Below, piece after piece: positions 27,329 to 36,927 of a DNA stretch of 64,000 nucleotides. The notes under the pieces are model-generated. The model saw only the letters and a program-made list of their open reading frames with translations. It had not been told where the DNA came from and ran no database searches. Source of the DNA: Chitiniphilus eburneus (GTDB taxonomy: Bacteria; Pseudomonadota; Gammaproteobacteria; Burkholderiales; Chitinibacteraceae). How positions within the stretch are numbered: the first letter of the stretch is position 1; each line of letters begins with the position of its first letter. Location: assembly GCF_005048205.1 (NCBI RefSeq), contig NZ_SUMF01000010.1:1-64000 (forward strand), given 5' to 3'. The translations under genes were made by a program, and so were the position numbers.

Positions 27329-28042
27329 ATGTTTCGTCGTCGTATCGCATTGGCAGCATTGACTGGCCTGACCGTACTGGGCGCCGCCCAGGCGGAGCCG
27401 CTCAACTACAACGTCGTTAACCTCGAAGCCAGCGCGCAGCGCTCGGTGACCAACGACCTGGCCATTGCCACTTTGTTCGTGGAAGTGAACGACGCCGATC
27501 CGACCCGCCTTTCCGGCAAGGTGAACCGCACACTGGCGGCCGCGCTCAAGATGGTGAAGCAGCAGGCATCGATCAAGGTGGCGGGCACGGGGTACAGCAC
27601 CTTCCCGGTCTACAACGCCAAGACCAACCGTGCCGATGGCTGGCGCGGACGTGGCGAGTTGCGCCTGTCCAGCCGTGATTTCGAAACGTTGTCCAGGCTG
27701 CTGGGCCAGTTGCAGCAACCGCTCGAGGGCGGCCTGTCGCTGCAACTGGCGCAGGTCAGCTACGGCGTGGCCGAGGAAACCCGAGACAAGCTGGAAAACG
27801 AACTGATCGAGGAAAGCCTCAAGGCGTTCCGCCAGCGCGCCGATCTGGTCAGCCGTGGTATGGCCAGCAAGGGCTGGCGGCCGGTCAACCTGAATGTCAA
27901 CACGCAGTCGTTCATCCCGCCGCAACCGGTGGCCAAGGCAATGATGATGCGTGCCGAGTCGGCTGATGCGGCGCCCGCGCCGCTGGAAGGGGGCGACAGC
28001 AAGGTGACGGTCACCGTCTCCGGCAGCATCCAGGTCGAGTAA
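27329..28042 (+). CDS. Periplasmic SIMPL (DUF541) domain protein
   Basis: 237 aa with signal peptide (about 1-22, ending AAQA) and a SIMPL domain. Typical features: ASAQRSVTNDLAIATLFVEVNDAD near the start, repeated alternating strands, a long EETRDKLENELIEESLKAFRQRADLVSRGM helix and a final VTVTVSGSIQVE strand. Members are periplasmic and poorly characterised; some are linked to oxidative stress or to outer-membrane functions. AAGGAG precedes the ATG at 27329. A YgfX-like gene follows 6 nt later. Confidence 0.88.
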   Translation: MFRRRIALAALTGLTVLGAAQAEPLNYNVVNLEASAQRSVTNDLAIATLFVEVNDADPTRLSGKVNRTLAAALKMVKQQASIKVAGTGYSTFPVYNAKTNRADGWRGRGELRLSSRDFETLSRLLGQLQQPLEGGLSLQLAQVSYGVAEETRDKLENELIEESLKAFRQRADLVSRGMASKGWRPVNLNVNTQSFIPPQPVAKAMMMRAESADAAPAPLEGGDSKVTVTVSGSIQVE

Positions 28043-28048
28043 GCCGCC

Positions 28049-28459
28049 GTGCACAGCAAGCCGCGAGTGGACTGCCGGTTCGGCCCCTCGCGGCTTGGTC
28101 GTATCTGGACATCGGGCATCCACCTGCTGGCTGGCGCACTGGCCGTTACCTTGCCGGTCTGGTGGATCGCACCGGCATGGGCGCTGGTGGCGGCGTCGGC
28201 GTACCTGGGCTGGCGGGGGCTGCATGGCCACGGCCAATTGCGCGCACCCGGCGACGGAACCTTGTGGCTGGAGCACGGCGGGGGCGAGGCATTGATCCAG
28301 CCATTGCCGGGCACCCTGGTCACGACTCTGCTGATCGTGCTGCGCTATCGCCAGGCCGGCGGCGCGAGATCGCTGGTGCTGTGGCCGGATTCGGCGCCCG
28401 CCGAGCCGCTGCGTCATCTGCGCATCTGGCTGCGTTGGCGGCCACGGCCAGGCGAATGA
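28049..28459 (+). CDS. YgfX-like membrane protein
   Basis: 136 aa starting at GTG. Two hydrophobic helices (about 21-40 and 42-55) are followed by a cytoplasmic part whose LRAPGDGTLWLEHGGGEA, LLIVLRYR and SLVLWPDSAPAEPLRHLRIWLRWR blocks match the YgfX (CptA) family. In enterobacteria ygfX is the partner of sdhE; no sdhE is present here, and the neighbour is a SIMPL gene instead. Function in this organism is therefore open. Confidence 0.72.
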   Translation: MHSKPRVDCRFGPSRLGRIWTSGIHLLAGALAVTLPVWWIAPAWALVAASAYLGWRGLHGHGQLRAPGDGTLWLEHGGGEALIQPLPGTLVTTLLIVLRYRQAGGARSLVLWPDSAPAEPLRHLRIWLRWRPRPGE

Positions 28460-28488
28460 AAAAAAGGAAGCGTGCAGCTTCCTTTTTT
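28457..28488 (+). terminator. Terminator after the SIMPL-YgfX pair
   Basis: 6-bp GC stem (28465-28470 with 28476-28481) extended by A-T pairs, loop GTGCA, seven T after. Confidence 0.9.
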
Positions 28489-28600
28489 TGTGCCAGGACG
28501 CCGATGCCGTCCGGCGTCCGGTTCCGCGAACACGTCGCACGACCGGGCTCAATCGCATTGGCCACACGTGTCCGGTTGGCGCCGAATGAGCGAGCGGCGC

Positions 28601-29386
28601 TCAGTCGAACAGCACCAGCGGCCGGGCCGGTGCATGCGGATGCGGCACTACGGCGGCTGGAATCTGGTACACCGTTTGCAGAATGTCTGGCGTCAGCACG
28701 TCGGCCGGCGCGCCGCAGGCCACGGTGGTGCCGTTTGCCAGCAATAGCAGCCGGTCGCACCACCGTGCCGCCAGATTCACGTCGTGCAACACCGTCAGCA
28801 CGGCCAGCCCCTGATTGCGGGCCAGTTCGTGCGCGGCCTGAAGCAGCGCCTGCTGGTGGCGTGGATCGAGGCTGGCGGTCGGCTCATCCAGCAGCAACGC
28901 GCGGCCCTCGCCGGGTTGTTGCGCGGCCAGCACCTGCACCAGCACCCGTGCGAACTGCACCCGCTGCTGCTCGCCGCCGGACAGGCGCGGATAGCGGCGG
29001 TCGATGAAGTGGGCGACATCGGCCAGCGCCAGTGCGCGGGCGACCAGTTCGTCCACCGTTCCCGGCGTCAGTTCGGGAAACGGGTAGGCACCCATCGCGA
29101 CCACTTCGGCCACCGACAGGTCGAATGCCAGTGTCGGCGATTGCGGCAATACTGCGCGCCGACGAGCCAGGGTGGCGGTGGGCAGGCCGGCGAGCGGTGT
29201 GCCGTCCAGCAACACCCGGCCGGCGTCCGGCGCCAGTTCGCCCGCCAGCAATGCCAGTAGCGACGATTTGCCGGCGCCATTGGCACCGAGCACACCCAGG
29301 ACTTCGCCATTGGCCAGCGTCAGCGATACATCGTGCAGCACAGCGCGGCCGCCGCGTTTGCAATGGAGTCGTTCGGCGGCGATCAT
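28601..29386 (-). CDS. hmuV: Heme ABC transporter ATP-binding protein HmuV
   Basis: 261-aa cytoplasmic ATPase powering heme import from periplasm to cytoplasm. Walker [10 protein letters not shown] near 34-42, Q-loop LPQSP, signature LSGGEQQR, Walker [13 protein letters not shown] and H-loop TVLHDVN are all intact. The ATG overlaps the hmuU stop (29383-29386, ATGA). Last gene of the heme operon. Confidence 0.94.
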   Translation of the reverse strand: MIAAERLHCKRGGRAVLHDVSLTLANGEVLGVLGANGAGKSSLLALLAGELAPDAGRVLLDGTPLAGLPTATLARRRAVLPQSPTLAFDLSVAEVVAMGAYPFPELTPGTVDELVARALALADVAHFIDRRYPRLSGGEQQRVQFARVLVQVLAAQQPGEGRALLLDEPTASLDPRHQQALLQAAHELARNQGLAVLTVLHDVNLAARWCDRLLLLANGTTVACGAPADVLTPDILQTVYQIPAAVVPHPHAPARPLVLFD

Positions 29387-30444
29387 CGCGGGCCTCCGCG
29401 GGTCAGCAGCCAGAGGAAGAACGGCCCGCCCACCAGCGCGGTGACGATGCCGATCGGCAGCTCCGACGGAATCACCACGATGCGCGCCAGCCAGTCGGCC
29501 AGCGTCAGTGCCAGCGCGCCCGCAACCAGGGCGTTGGGCAGCAACCAGCGGTGGTCGGCGCCCAATGACAGCCGCACCAGGTGTGGCACCACCAGACCGA
29601 TGAAGCCGATGGTGCCGGTGGCGGCCACCAGCGGGCCGACCAGCAACGCGGTGAGGATCACCATGCGCCGGCGCAGCGGCTTGAGCGAGAACCCCAGGTG
29701 TTGCGCTTCGCGCTCGCCCAGCAGCAGCGCGTTCATCGCGCGCCAGTGCCGTAGCAGCATGATGGAAATCGCCACCGTCCACGGCGCCAGGAACGCCAGC
29801 AGCGGCCAGCTTGCGCCGGCCAGGCTGCCCAGGTTCCAGAAAGTGAGGCTGCGTAGCTGGGTATCGTCCGCCAGATAGGTGAACAGCCCGATCAAGGCCC
29901 AGCAAATGGCATTGATCGCCACGCCGGCCAGCAGCAACCCGGCCATGCCGTGCTGCATGCGTCCCAGCCGGTAGGCCAGCAACGTGGCCCCCAGGCTGCC
30001 GCAGAATGCGGCGGGCGCCAGCACGGCGAACTGCTGGTAGCCGAGCACGATGGCCGCGACCGCGCCCAGCGAGCCGCCCGCCGAGATGCCGATCAGCCCA
30101 GGCTCCGCCAGCGGATTGCGGAACAACGCCTGCATGCTGACGCCGGCAATGGCCAGCCCGCCGCCACAGACGATGGCGAACAGCACGCGTGGCAGACGGA
30201 CCTGCCACAGCACGCTTTGCCAGAGCGTCTCATCGGGCGTGGCGGCGTTGCCGAGCAATAGCTGCGGCAGCGCCGACCACGGGATGTCCACCGCGCCGCT
30301 GGCGGCGGCCGCCAGCGTGGCGCATGCCAGCAGCGCGATCAGGATCAGCAGCACCTGCAACGCGCGGGGGCGCGTCGTGTCCTGGACGGGGGCGGCATCC
30401 ATCGGGATGGGCCGGGAAGGGGCGGGGGCGGTCACGGCAGGCAT
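29383..30444 (-). CDS. hmuU: Heme ABC transporter permease HmuU
   Basis: 353-aa FecCD/BtuC-type permease with about ten hydrophobic helices. It carries the family block [38 protein letters not shown] and, near the C-terminus, [15 protein letters not shown]. Forms the membrane pore for heme together with HmuV and receives heme from HmuT. Starts 7 nt after hmuT. An internal ATG 14 codons in is an alternative start because the first residues are Pro/Ala-rich. Confidence 0.94.
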   Translation of the reverse strand: MPAVTAPAPSRPIPMDAAPVQDTTRPRALQVLLILIALLACATLAAAASGAVDIPWSALPQLLLGNAATPDETLWQSVLWQVRLPRVLFAIVCGGGLAIAGVSMQALFRNPLAEPGLIGISAGGSLGAVAAIVLGYQQFAVLAPAAFCGSLGATLLAYRLGRMQHGMAGLLLAGVAINAICWALIGLFTYLADDTQLRSLTFWNLGSLAGASWPLLAFLAPWTVAISIMLLRHWRAMNALLLGEREAQHLGFSLKPLRRRMVILTALLVGPLVAATGTIGFIGLVVPHLVRLSLGADHRWLLPNALVAGALALTLADWLARIVVIPSELPIGIVTALVGGPFFLWLLTRGGPR

Positions 30445-30451
30445 CGTAGCA

Positions 30452-31309
30452 TCATCTCCCGCTCTGCTTGCCGCTCGCGCCGGTCGTGCTCAGGCCCGCT
30501 TTCAGTTCGACCAATGCTTCCGGCAGCCGTGGGCCGAAGCCTAGCAGCAGCAGGTCGTCCATGATCACCAGCCGCTTGTTGCGCGCGGCTGGCGTGGCGG
30601 CGAGGCCGGGCATCGCCAGCAGTTTATCGGCGCCGCCCAGCGATTCGACGCTCATGCGCGTGGTGACGATCACCTCGGGCGCCAATGCCGCGATGCCTTC
30701 TCCGCCCAGCGCCTTGTAGCCGCGCTGGCGTGCCAGCACGTTGGGCGCGCCGGCCAGCTTGAGCATGGCGTCGGCGGCGGTTCCGCCACCGGCCGCTTCC
30801 AGCGTGTTCCCGCCGCGACTCATCACCATCAGCGTGCGCGGCGCCTTACCGCCACGTAATGGCTTGAGGGCATCGTTCACACGCAGCACCAGGGCACGAC
30901 CATCGTCGCGCAGGCCCAGTGCCGCGGCCACGCCGTGGATACGTTGCTCCAGCGCCGGCAAGGTGGGTTCGGACGGCAGCACGATCACGCGCCGCCCTAA
31001 CTGGCGCAAGCGTTCGATCGCTTCCGGTGGGCCGGCCTGATCGGATGCCAGGACCAGATCCGGTGTCAGTCCGACCACGCCTTCCACCGAAAAGGTACGG
31101 TAGTAGCCCACCTTGGGCAGTTGACGCGCTTCGGGCGGGTAGATGCTGGATTGGTCGGCGCCCACCAGTTGTGGGCCGCCGCCCAGCGCATACGCGATCT
31201 CGGTCAGCCCGCCGCCCAGCACCACCACCCGCTTGGGCGCGGGTGCGGCGCCGACGAGCAGCGGCACCGCCAGGGCGGCGAAGGCCAGCCAGGATTTCAG
31301 GATACGCAT
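30452..31309 (-). CDS. hmuT: Periplasmic heme-binding protein HmuT
   Basis: 285-aa class III substrate-binding protein with signal peptide (about 1-21, ending LLVGAA). Two lobes joined by a long helix; the GGGLTEIAYALGGGPQLVGADQSS and KVGYYRTFSVEGVVGLTPDLVLAS segments match HmuT-type heme binders, the Tyr pair near 68-69 being a likely heme ligand site (inference). Begins 4 nt after hmuS. Confidence 0.92.
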   Translation of the reverse strand: MRILKSWLAFAALAVPLLVGAAPAPKRVVVLGGGLTEIAYALGGGPQLVGADQSSIYPPEARQLPKVGYYRTFSVEGVVGLTPDLVLASDQAGPPEAIERLRQLGRRVIVLPSEPTLPALEQRIHGVAAALGLRDDGRALVLRVNDALKPLRGGKAPRTLMVMSRGGNTLEAAGGGTAADAMLKLAGAPNVLARQRGYKALGGEGIAALAPEVIVTTRMSVESLGGADKLLAMPGLAATPAARNKRLVIMDDLLLLGFGPRLPEALVELKAGLSTTGASGKQSGR

Positions 31310-31313
31310 GGGC

Positions 31314-32381
31314 TTACTCCGCCAACGGGGTGGCGCACAGGCTCACCATCAGCTCGCGCCAGCCGGCCAGTTCGGGCTTGCCCGGCTTGCGCTCGCCAAA
31401 CCATTGCACGATGAGTTCGCCGTTGGCGGCGTAGACCTCCAGCGAGGTGACCCAGCCGTCACTGGTCGGCTTGTTGACCACCCAGCATTCGGCGATGGCT
31501 TCAGTGTTGAGGTGCAGGTTGAAATCGGGATCGAGAATGTTGAACCACGGCCCGGTGCGCAGCAGTTTGTGCACGGCGCCGGAGTGGATCTGCACGATGC
31601 CCCGGTTGCCGACGAAGCACATGATGGACAGCCCGCTGGCCACGGCCGATTGCAGCATGGTCTCGACCGCATCGATGGCGACCGGCTGCGCGAGATCGCT
31701 GCCGGCGGCACGCAGGGCGCCCAGGCGCGAGACGTTGAACTTGCGCAGCAAAGGGAAGAACTGGTGGGTGTCGGTCATCGCCAGCCACGCATCGCGCAGC
31801 GCGGCGGCATCCGCCACGTCCGGCAGTTCGTTGCTGGCGGGGATCGTTTCCGGCGTCGGTTGGCGCTTGCCGCGCGCGGCATATTTGGCGACCAGCGCGT
31901 CATAGGCGGCTGCATCGCTGTGCTCGGTGAGGAAAACCTTGTGGACCGCGACGCCTTCGCGGTCGAAGAACTGGATGCTGCGGCGATCGTTCTCGGTCAC
32001 CGCGTAGCAATGCTGCCAGCAGGTGAAAAACAGGCGCAGATCGATATCCGGCCCGAGGACCAGGCCGACCGGACCTTCTGCCTTGATGTCCTCGTAGGCT
32101 CCGTGGCGCTCGTGCACGCACCAGTCGTTGCGCGACAGGGCCATCACGCGGCCCAGTGTGCCCAGTTCGTTGAACAGGGTCTGCATCGGGCGTTCGCCCG
32201 TGGCGATCAGTTCGATGGCGGTGGGGCCGCATTCGGCGGCGACCAGTTCGGCCTCGCTCACGCCCAGGCGTTGCGCGCGGTCGCGGATGCGCAGGCGCGG
32301 CTCGGCGGCAACCAGTTCGGCGTGCCGGGCTTGCAGCTCGGCGCGGCTGGTGCGGTCGAAAGTGAGGGTAGCTGTGTTCAT
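31314..32381 (-). CDS. hmuS: Heme-degrading/heme transport protein HmuS
   Basis: 355-aa cytoplasmic protein of the HemS/HmuS family that receives imported heme and, in several bacteria, breaks it down. It is made of two related halves (about 30-165 and 210-340), each with a GRVMALSRND or G-GIVQIHSG type strand. GGAACTGAC precedes the ATG. A 193-nt spacer with two GC-rich hairpins separates it from the lipoprotein gene upstream, which may lower its expression relative to the receptor genes. Confidence 0.93.
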   Translation of the reverse strand: MNTATLTFDRTSRAELQARHAELVAAEPRLRIRDRAQRLGVSEAELVAAECGPTAIELIATGERPMQTLFNELGTLGRVMALSRNDWCVHERHGAYEDIKAEGPVGLVLGPDIDLRLFFTCWQHCYAVTENDRRSIQFFDREGVAVHKVFLTEHSDAAAYDALVAKYAARGKRQPTPETIPASNELPDVADAAALRDAWLAMTDTHQFFPLLRKFNVSRLGALRAAGSDLAQPVAIDAVETMLQSAVASGLSIMCFVGNRGIVQIHSGAVHKLLRTGPWFNILDPDFNLHLNTEAIAECWVVNKPTSDGWVTSLEVYAANGELIVQWFGERKPGKPELAGWRELMVSLCATPLAE

Positions 32382-32421
32382 GTCAGTTCCATGAGACGGG
32401 GTGGTGATACGAAGGAAAATC

Positions 32422-32443
32422 GTCCGGCACCCGTGTGCCGGAC
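32422..32443 (-). promoter_or_regulatory. Hairpin in the hmuY-hmuS spacer (possible attenuator)
   Basis: Perfect 9-bp stem (32422-32430 with 32435-32443), 4-nt loop, followed on the minus strand by GATTTTCC. A second perfect stem, 8 bp with 3-nt loop, lies 90 nt upstream in the transcript (32534-32541 with 32545-32552). Together they could partly terminate or stabilise the transcript within the operon. Confidence 0.45.
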
Positions 32444-32574
32444 GAGGCGTGACGCCGTCAGCAAGCGCTGATCGACAGGCTTTCAGAGTGCGCGCCTGCT
32501 CGCGGTGGCGAGATGGGGCGCGGGCGGTGAACCGGTGGGGCCGGGCCCCACCAGTGCTCGCCGATCGACAGGGG

Positions 32575-33864
32575 TTACGGCTTCGGCTGGATGTCGAATT
32601 CGAACGTCCAGGTCTGCGCGCTGGACGCATTGTTCGGATCGGCGTATTTGATCTCGACCAGGCGGAAGCGGGCGTAGCTGTTGCCTTCGCCCGAGCGCAG
32701 CAGGGTGCCGCGCGTGTCGTTCGCCTTCAGCAGGTGGGCGACGGCGGGCAGGCCGGCGGCGCTGGCCGCTGCGGTGGTCGGGTAGTAGCTGAACCAGCCG
32801 TAGTCGAGCGCGGCAGGGTAGGTGCCCTGGTAGTTGGGGCTGAGCGGCGAAGTGGTGCCGTCCTTGACCCATTGCGCGGCAGTGGCCGGGAAGGCAGTGG
32901 GGCTGGCCAGATCGGCCAGCGTGCTGGCGAAGTTGGTCGCATCGGTGAACTTGGCCGCCACCGGCTTGCCGCTGCCATCGTAGAAGCCAGCCGGGGTGCC
33001 GCCGACAAAGCCACCCACCTTGCCGCTACCGGATGCGCCGCCGTTGAGCTTGACGTTGTAGCGGTTGAAGGCGATATGCCACGTGCCGGCTTCGCTGCTG
33101 ACCGCGCCCGCGACCAGGTCGTAGTAAACCCAGTCGGTGCTGGCATCGACGATCGCGGTCTTCTGCGTGCCGGTGAAGCGATCCACCCAGCGGAACGACG
33201 GCCAGCCGGACGCGGTGCCGCTCGGGCCGCCGTAATAGCCGGTCACCTGAAGCGCGAACACCGGCGAGGTGGCATCGCCCGTGTTGCTGGCCTTGGTGTT
33301 GTCGGTGGTGATCAGGAACACGCGATAGTTGGGGTACAGCTTGTGGTCGTTCTCGCCGCCCACGCCGTACTCGAATGCGGCGGCCTGGATCGAATTGCTG
33401 CCGGTGAACACGCCGCTGGCGCTGTCCTTGAAATACAGGTTGGCGGGGATCGGGCCGCTGGTGGGGTCGGTGGTGCCGTTCTGCCAGGCGAGCAGGTCTG
33501 CCCAGGTGTGTTCGAACGGGCCGCCGAAGGCGCCGCCCTGGCCGCTGCCGCTGACGCCGCTATTGGTGGAGAGCGAGGCGGTGCGGCCGCCGCTCTTGAA
33601 CTTCAGATCCCAGGCGTTGCCGCTGCAATCGGCCACTTCGGTCTGGGTGTCGAAGTCGTAGCATACCGAGACATTGGTTGCCGGCAGGGTGACGGCCCAG
33701 GTGGCTTTCTGGCTGAACCCGGCGGACGGGGCGGGCGTGGGTGTCGGCGTGGGCACCGGGGTGGGCGTGGAATCGCCACCACCTCCGCCGCCACCGCATG
33801 CGGCCAGGGCCAGGGTCAACGTCATGGCCAGCAGGGCGCCCGACTTATGGTGTTTGGATTGCAT
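32575..33864 (-). CDS. HmuY-like surface lipoprotein
   Basis: 429-aa predicted lipoprotein: lipobox LALAAC with Cys23, a poly-Gly stretch, a Pro/Thr linker, then a large beta-rich region. The N-terminal half of that region carries ATNVSVCYDFDTQTEVADCSGNAWDLKFK, typical of HmuY-family heme-binding lipoproteins; the rest includes G---WYYYDL-like and TWTFEFDIQP strands at the C-terminus. Classic HmuY is about half this size, so this may be a two-domain version. It lies between the TonB receptor and hmuS, 13 nt after the receptor, which supports a role in capturing heme at the surface. Confidence 0.8.
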   Translation of the reverse strand: MQSKHHKSGALLAMTLTLALAACGGGGGGGDSTPTPVPTPTPTPAPSAGFSQKATWAVTLPATNVSVCYDFDTQTEVADCSGNAWDLKFKSGGRTASLSTNSGVSGSGQGGAFGGPFEHTWADLLAWQNGTTDPTSGPIPANLYFKDSASGVFTGSNSIQAAAFEYGVGGENDHKLYPNYRVFLITTDNTKASNTGDATSPVFALQVTGYYGGPSGTASGWPSFRWVDRFTGTQKTAIVDASTDWVYYDLVAGAVSSEAGTWHIAFNRYNVKLNGGASGSGKVGGFVGGTPAGFYDGSGKPVAAKFTDATNFASTLADLASPTAFPATAAQWVKDGTTSPLSPNYQGTYPAALDYGWFSYYPTTAAASAAGLPAVAHLLKANDTRGTLLRSGEGNSYARFRLVEIKYADPNNASSAQTWTFEFDIQPKP

Positions 33865-33877
33865 GGCTGTTGCTCTC

Positions 33878-35896
33878 TCAGTAGTTGGTCTTGCCCCAGG
33901 TGTAACGGGCACCCAGGTAGATGAACCGGCCCGCAATGGGGCCGAAGTCGCTGGCATCGGCGAAGTCGCGCTGTCGGTCGAACAGGTTGTCCACGCCGAA
34001 GTAGACGGTGGTGTCGCGGTTGATGGTCTGGTTGATCTTCAGATCCCAGGTGGTCCAGGCCGGCGAACGGGCGTTGGTGGCGGCATCGACCAGTTCGCTG
34101 CTCTGATAGCGGCCGCGCAGGGAGATGCCGGTGTCGGCCAGGGCCTGCCAGTCGGCGCCAACGCGCGCAATGCTGCGGGGGCGGCGCGTCAGCGATTGGT
34201 CGGTATCCAGGTCGCGTGCGTCGGTGAAGGTGTAGGCGGCGCTGAAATCCAGTGTTTCCAGCGGTTGCCAGCGCAACGCGGTTTCCACGCCCCGGGTACG
34301 GGCGCGGGCGATGTTCTCGTAGCTGTACAGCGCCACGCCGTTTACCGTGGTGTAGTTGTCCAGATCGGTCTGGATCAGGTCTTTCACGTCATTGAGGAAC
34401 AGGTTCACGTCCAGCGTGACGTTCTGGCGGAACGACAGCGTGCCGCCCAGTTGCCAGCTATTGGATGACTCGGGCTTGAGGTCGGGATTGCCCAGCACCA
34501 TGTAGCCCAGCGAGCTGTGATCGAACAGGTAGTGGCGCTCTTTCAGGTTGGGCACGCGGTAGCCCTGGCCGAAGCTGGCGCGTAGTACGCCGTTCCAGTC
34601 GCCGCTTTGCAGTACGTTGCCGCGCAGCGCGATCTTGGGGGCGGCGTGGCTGCCGAAATCCGAGTCGTCCTGCCAGCGCAGGCCAAGTACCAGTTCCCAG
34701 ATGTCGTTGAAGATGATGTCATTCTGTGCGAACAGCTCGCGGCTGCTGCGCGTGACCTTGCCGTTGCCCACCAGTTCCGAGACATCGTTGCTGGTCTGGG
34801 TAAGGCTCTCGCCGTGCCAGTCCGCACCGAACTGCCATAGCTGGCGGTTCCAGGCGGGCAGGTCCACCTGGGCCGTGACATGCTGCGTGGTCTGCTCGGA
34901 TTCGCGCCTGGCAATGGCGAAATCGTTGGAGTATTCGCGGGTGGTGCTGTCGTAGCGCTCGTCCAGGCCCTTGAGCTGTACGTTCATGCCGTTGTCGAAG
35001 CGCCAGTTGCCACCGGCGGCGATGCGATCACGCTCGATGTTTTCGGTCTTGCGCTGCGGGATGTAGTTGGGCGGTGCGTAGTACTGATAGCGCTGTTCGT
35101 CGTCCTCGGTGTAGGTACTGCCTTCCACCCACAGCTCGCTGTTCGGGGTGGGCAGCCAGGCCAGCCGTCCGCCGTACTGTTCGCGACGCGATGCGTCGCC
35201 CTGGCGCGCCCAGGCGTCCGGGTTCACCGAAAAGCCCGAATCGTCGACCACGTCCGCGTCCACGCGCACCCGCCAGCGCTCGCCGCCACCTTCGACACGC
35301 GCCTGGCCGTGGGCGCTGCCCTTGTCGAACGATTTGCCCGACACGTTCTGCTTGCCGTAACTACCGACGTCGCCGGCCACGCTGCCGGAGAACCCCGGCT
35401 GGATCTTGCGCGTGATGACATTGATCACGCCGCCCATGGCCGAACTGCCGTACTGCGCGGAGGCGGCGCCCTTGATCACCTCGATATGGTCCACTTCCGC
35501 CAGCAGGTACTGGCTGAGATTGACCGTGGAGCCGGTGCTGGCGCTGATGGGCATGCCATCGATCAGGATCAGCACCTGATCACTGGTCAGGCCTTGTAGC
35601 GAAAGCTCATAGCCTGACTTGCCATGCACTTCGCGCAGTTGCAGGCCGGGCACGTTTTCCAGCGCCTCTTTCAAAGTGCGGGCGTGGGTGCGCTCGATTT
35701 CCTTGCTGGTAACGACCTCGGTGCGGATTGGCGCATCCTCGATGGTCTTTTCGGTACGGGTGGCGGTCACGACGATGGTGTCGAGCGTGCTGTCGGCGTA
35801 GGCCAGCGGCAACGCCAGCAGCAGTGACAACAAACCCAGCCCGCATAAGGATTTGCGGCGGAACGGGGGCTGGAACGGGGAGTGGTACAGGAACAC
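33878..35896 (-). CDS. hmuR: TonB-dependent heme receptor (HmuR-like)
   Basis: 672-aa outer-membrane beta barrel. Signal peptide (to about residue 35, ending ALPLAYA), TonB box-like DTIVVTATRTEK (about 39-50), plug domain (about 55-165, with VLILIDGMPIS and YGSSAMGGVINVITRK), then a 22-strand-type barrel ending in ARYTWGKTNY. First gene of the heme operon, starting at a GTG with GAGG 8 nt upstream and a Fur palindrome further up. The ligand is inferred to be heme from the operon; the barrel itself also resembles siderophore and colicin-type receptors. Confidence 0.9.
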   Translation of the reverse strand: MFLYHSPFQPPFRRKSLCGLGLLSLLLALPLAYADSTLDTIVVTATRTEKTIEDAPIRTEVVTSKEIERTHARTLKEALENVPGLQLREVHGKSGYELSLQGLTSDQVLILIDGMPISASTGSTVNLSQYLLAEVDHIEVIKGAASAQYGSSAMGGVINVITRKIQPGFSGSVAGDVGSYGKQNVSGKSFDKGSAHGQARVEGGGERWRVRVDADVVDDSGFSVNPDAWARQGDASRREQYGGRLAWLPTPNSELWVEGSTYTEDDEQRYQYYAPPNYIPQRKTENIERDRIAAGGNWRFDNGMNVQLKGLDERYDSTTREYSNDFAIARRESEQTTQHVTAQVDLPAWNRQLWQFGADWHGESLTQTSNDVSELVGNGKVTRSSRELFAQNDIIFNDIWELVLGLRWQDDSDFGSHAAPKIALRGNVLQSGDWNGVLRASFGQGYRVPNLKERHYLFDHSSLGYMVLGNPDLKPESSNSWQLGGTLSFRQNVTLDVNLFLNDVKDLIQTDLDNYTTVNGVALYSYENIARARTRGVETALRWQPLETLDFSAAYTFTDARDLDTDQSLTRRPRSIARVGADWQALADTGISLRGRYQSSELVDAATNARSPAWTTWDLKINQTINRDTTVYFGVDNLFDRQRDFADASDFGPIAGRFIYLGARYTWGKTNY

Positions 35897-35933
35897 GATG
35901 GCCTCGGAATGACGTCCAGATGATTTTGAGGTT

Positions 35934-35946
35934 GATAATTATTATC
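35934..35946 (-). promoter_or_regulatory. Fur box of the heme operon
   Basis: Perfect palindrome GATAAT-T-ATTATC, the core of the Fur consensus, 38 nt upstream of the receptor start codon. Iron-dependent repression of the whole hmu operon is the expected consequence. Confidence 0.8.
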
Positions 35947-36927
35947 GTTTTTAAAGCGAGCAACGCCGTAAACGATGGCTTGCCACGACCGGAGCTGTGC
36001 CGGTTTTCCCAGCCGGTGCCGGCATCAAATGGGCCTTGCAGGCTTGCCGCCTGGTTAGCCTGTTCTACCGCAATGCACCATGCGCTGGATCAATACTTAC
36101 GATATTAAACGATAAACATTCTTATTTGCAAATACTATGACAGATACGAGGTGTTGCCAGAACCAGACCCTTGTGTGACCTGAAATCTTGCAGTGGTGGA
36201 AAGCGTTTGCTGACAGGCGTGCACGTACCAACTTGTATCGCATGCAACGTTTCAGGCTTCCAATCGGATGGCCACCCTTCGGTGATTGAACCCGCAAAAC
36301 ATCCTTGAACGGAGATTCGGAGGCAGTTTTTGCTCCAGCATCTGATGCAGGCTGGTAATCGCACCGAGATTGCCATTGGCGTGGTTACATCTCCTTCTGC
36401 TCAGGAATTACTTGGGTAAGCGCAATGGTGATCAAATCAGGTTTTCATCCGACTCACCAAATATTTGCACCAATCCAGCATTCTTTCCAAAAATACGAAC
36501 AAATTTGTATTAAATATATGCTCATGCGTTGAATGGGTGGGGCCGTGGATTGGTTTATCGGGTGGGGTGGTTTTCGGCAATGCATGGGGTAGCCTGGTGG
36601 CTCATCGAGGTATTTACTTAAGTTATTGAAAAATAATGAAATTATTGGAGTGGTGGTTGAGCGGTCATGGCCGCTGATGGAGGGCTAGCCGATTGGGTAG
36701 GGGGGGGCATCAGAAACTGCGAAACGTTCGGCCAATTGAAAATATGGAATTTCATGACTTTCCCCCCATTTTTTATATATAGCCAGCGGTTGTCATATGG
36801 GAAAGCGACAATAGCCAGTCATGAACGCATGGCGCGCGGGGCCGATGCCAAGCAATAGAGAAATAAGCAGATTAATCTGTCTTTGAAAATCCGCAGGGTG
36901 AGGGCGGAGACACAAGGAGAGAATGAA
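35947..36927. other. Long AT-rich intergenic region upstream of the chemoreceptor
   Basis: About 980 nt with no ORF I can support; the longest frames (for example 36122-36376 minus, 36667-36858 plus) lack ribosome sites and protein character. The AT-rich part around 36440-36660 and the TTTTTTATATATAG stretch near 36769 may contain the receptor promoter. I see no clear repeat or transposase remnant. Confidence 0.5.

Noticed and set aside
36667-36858. 63-codon frame before the chemoreceptor
   Set aside because: No ribosome site, low information content, and it overlaps the AT-rich leader region.
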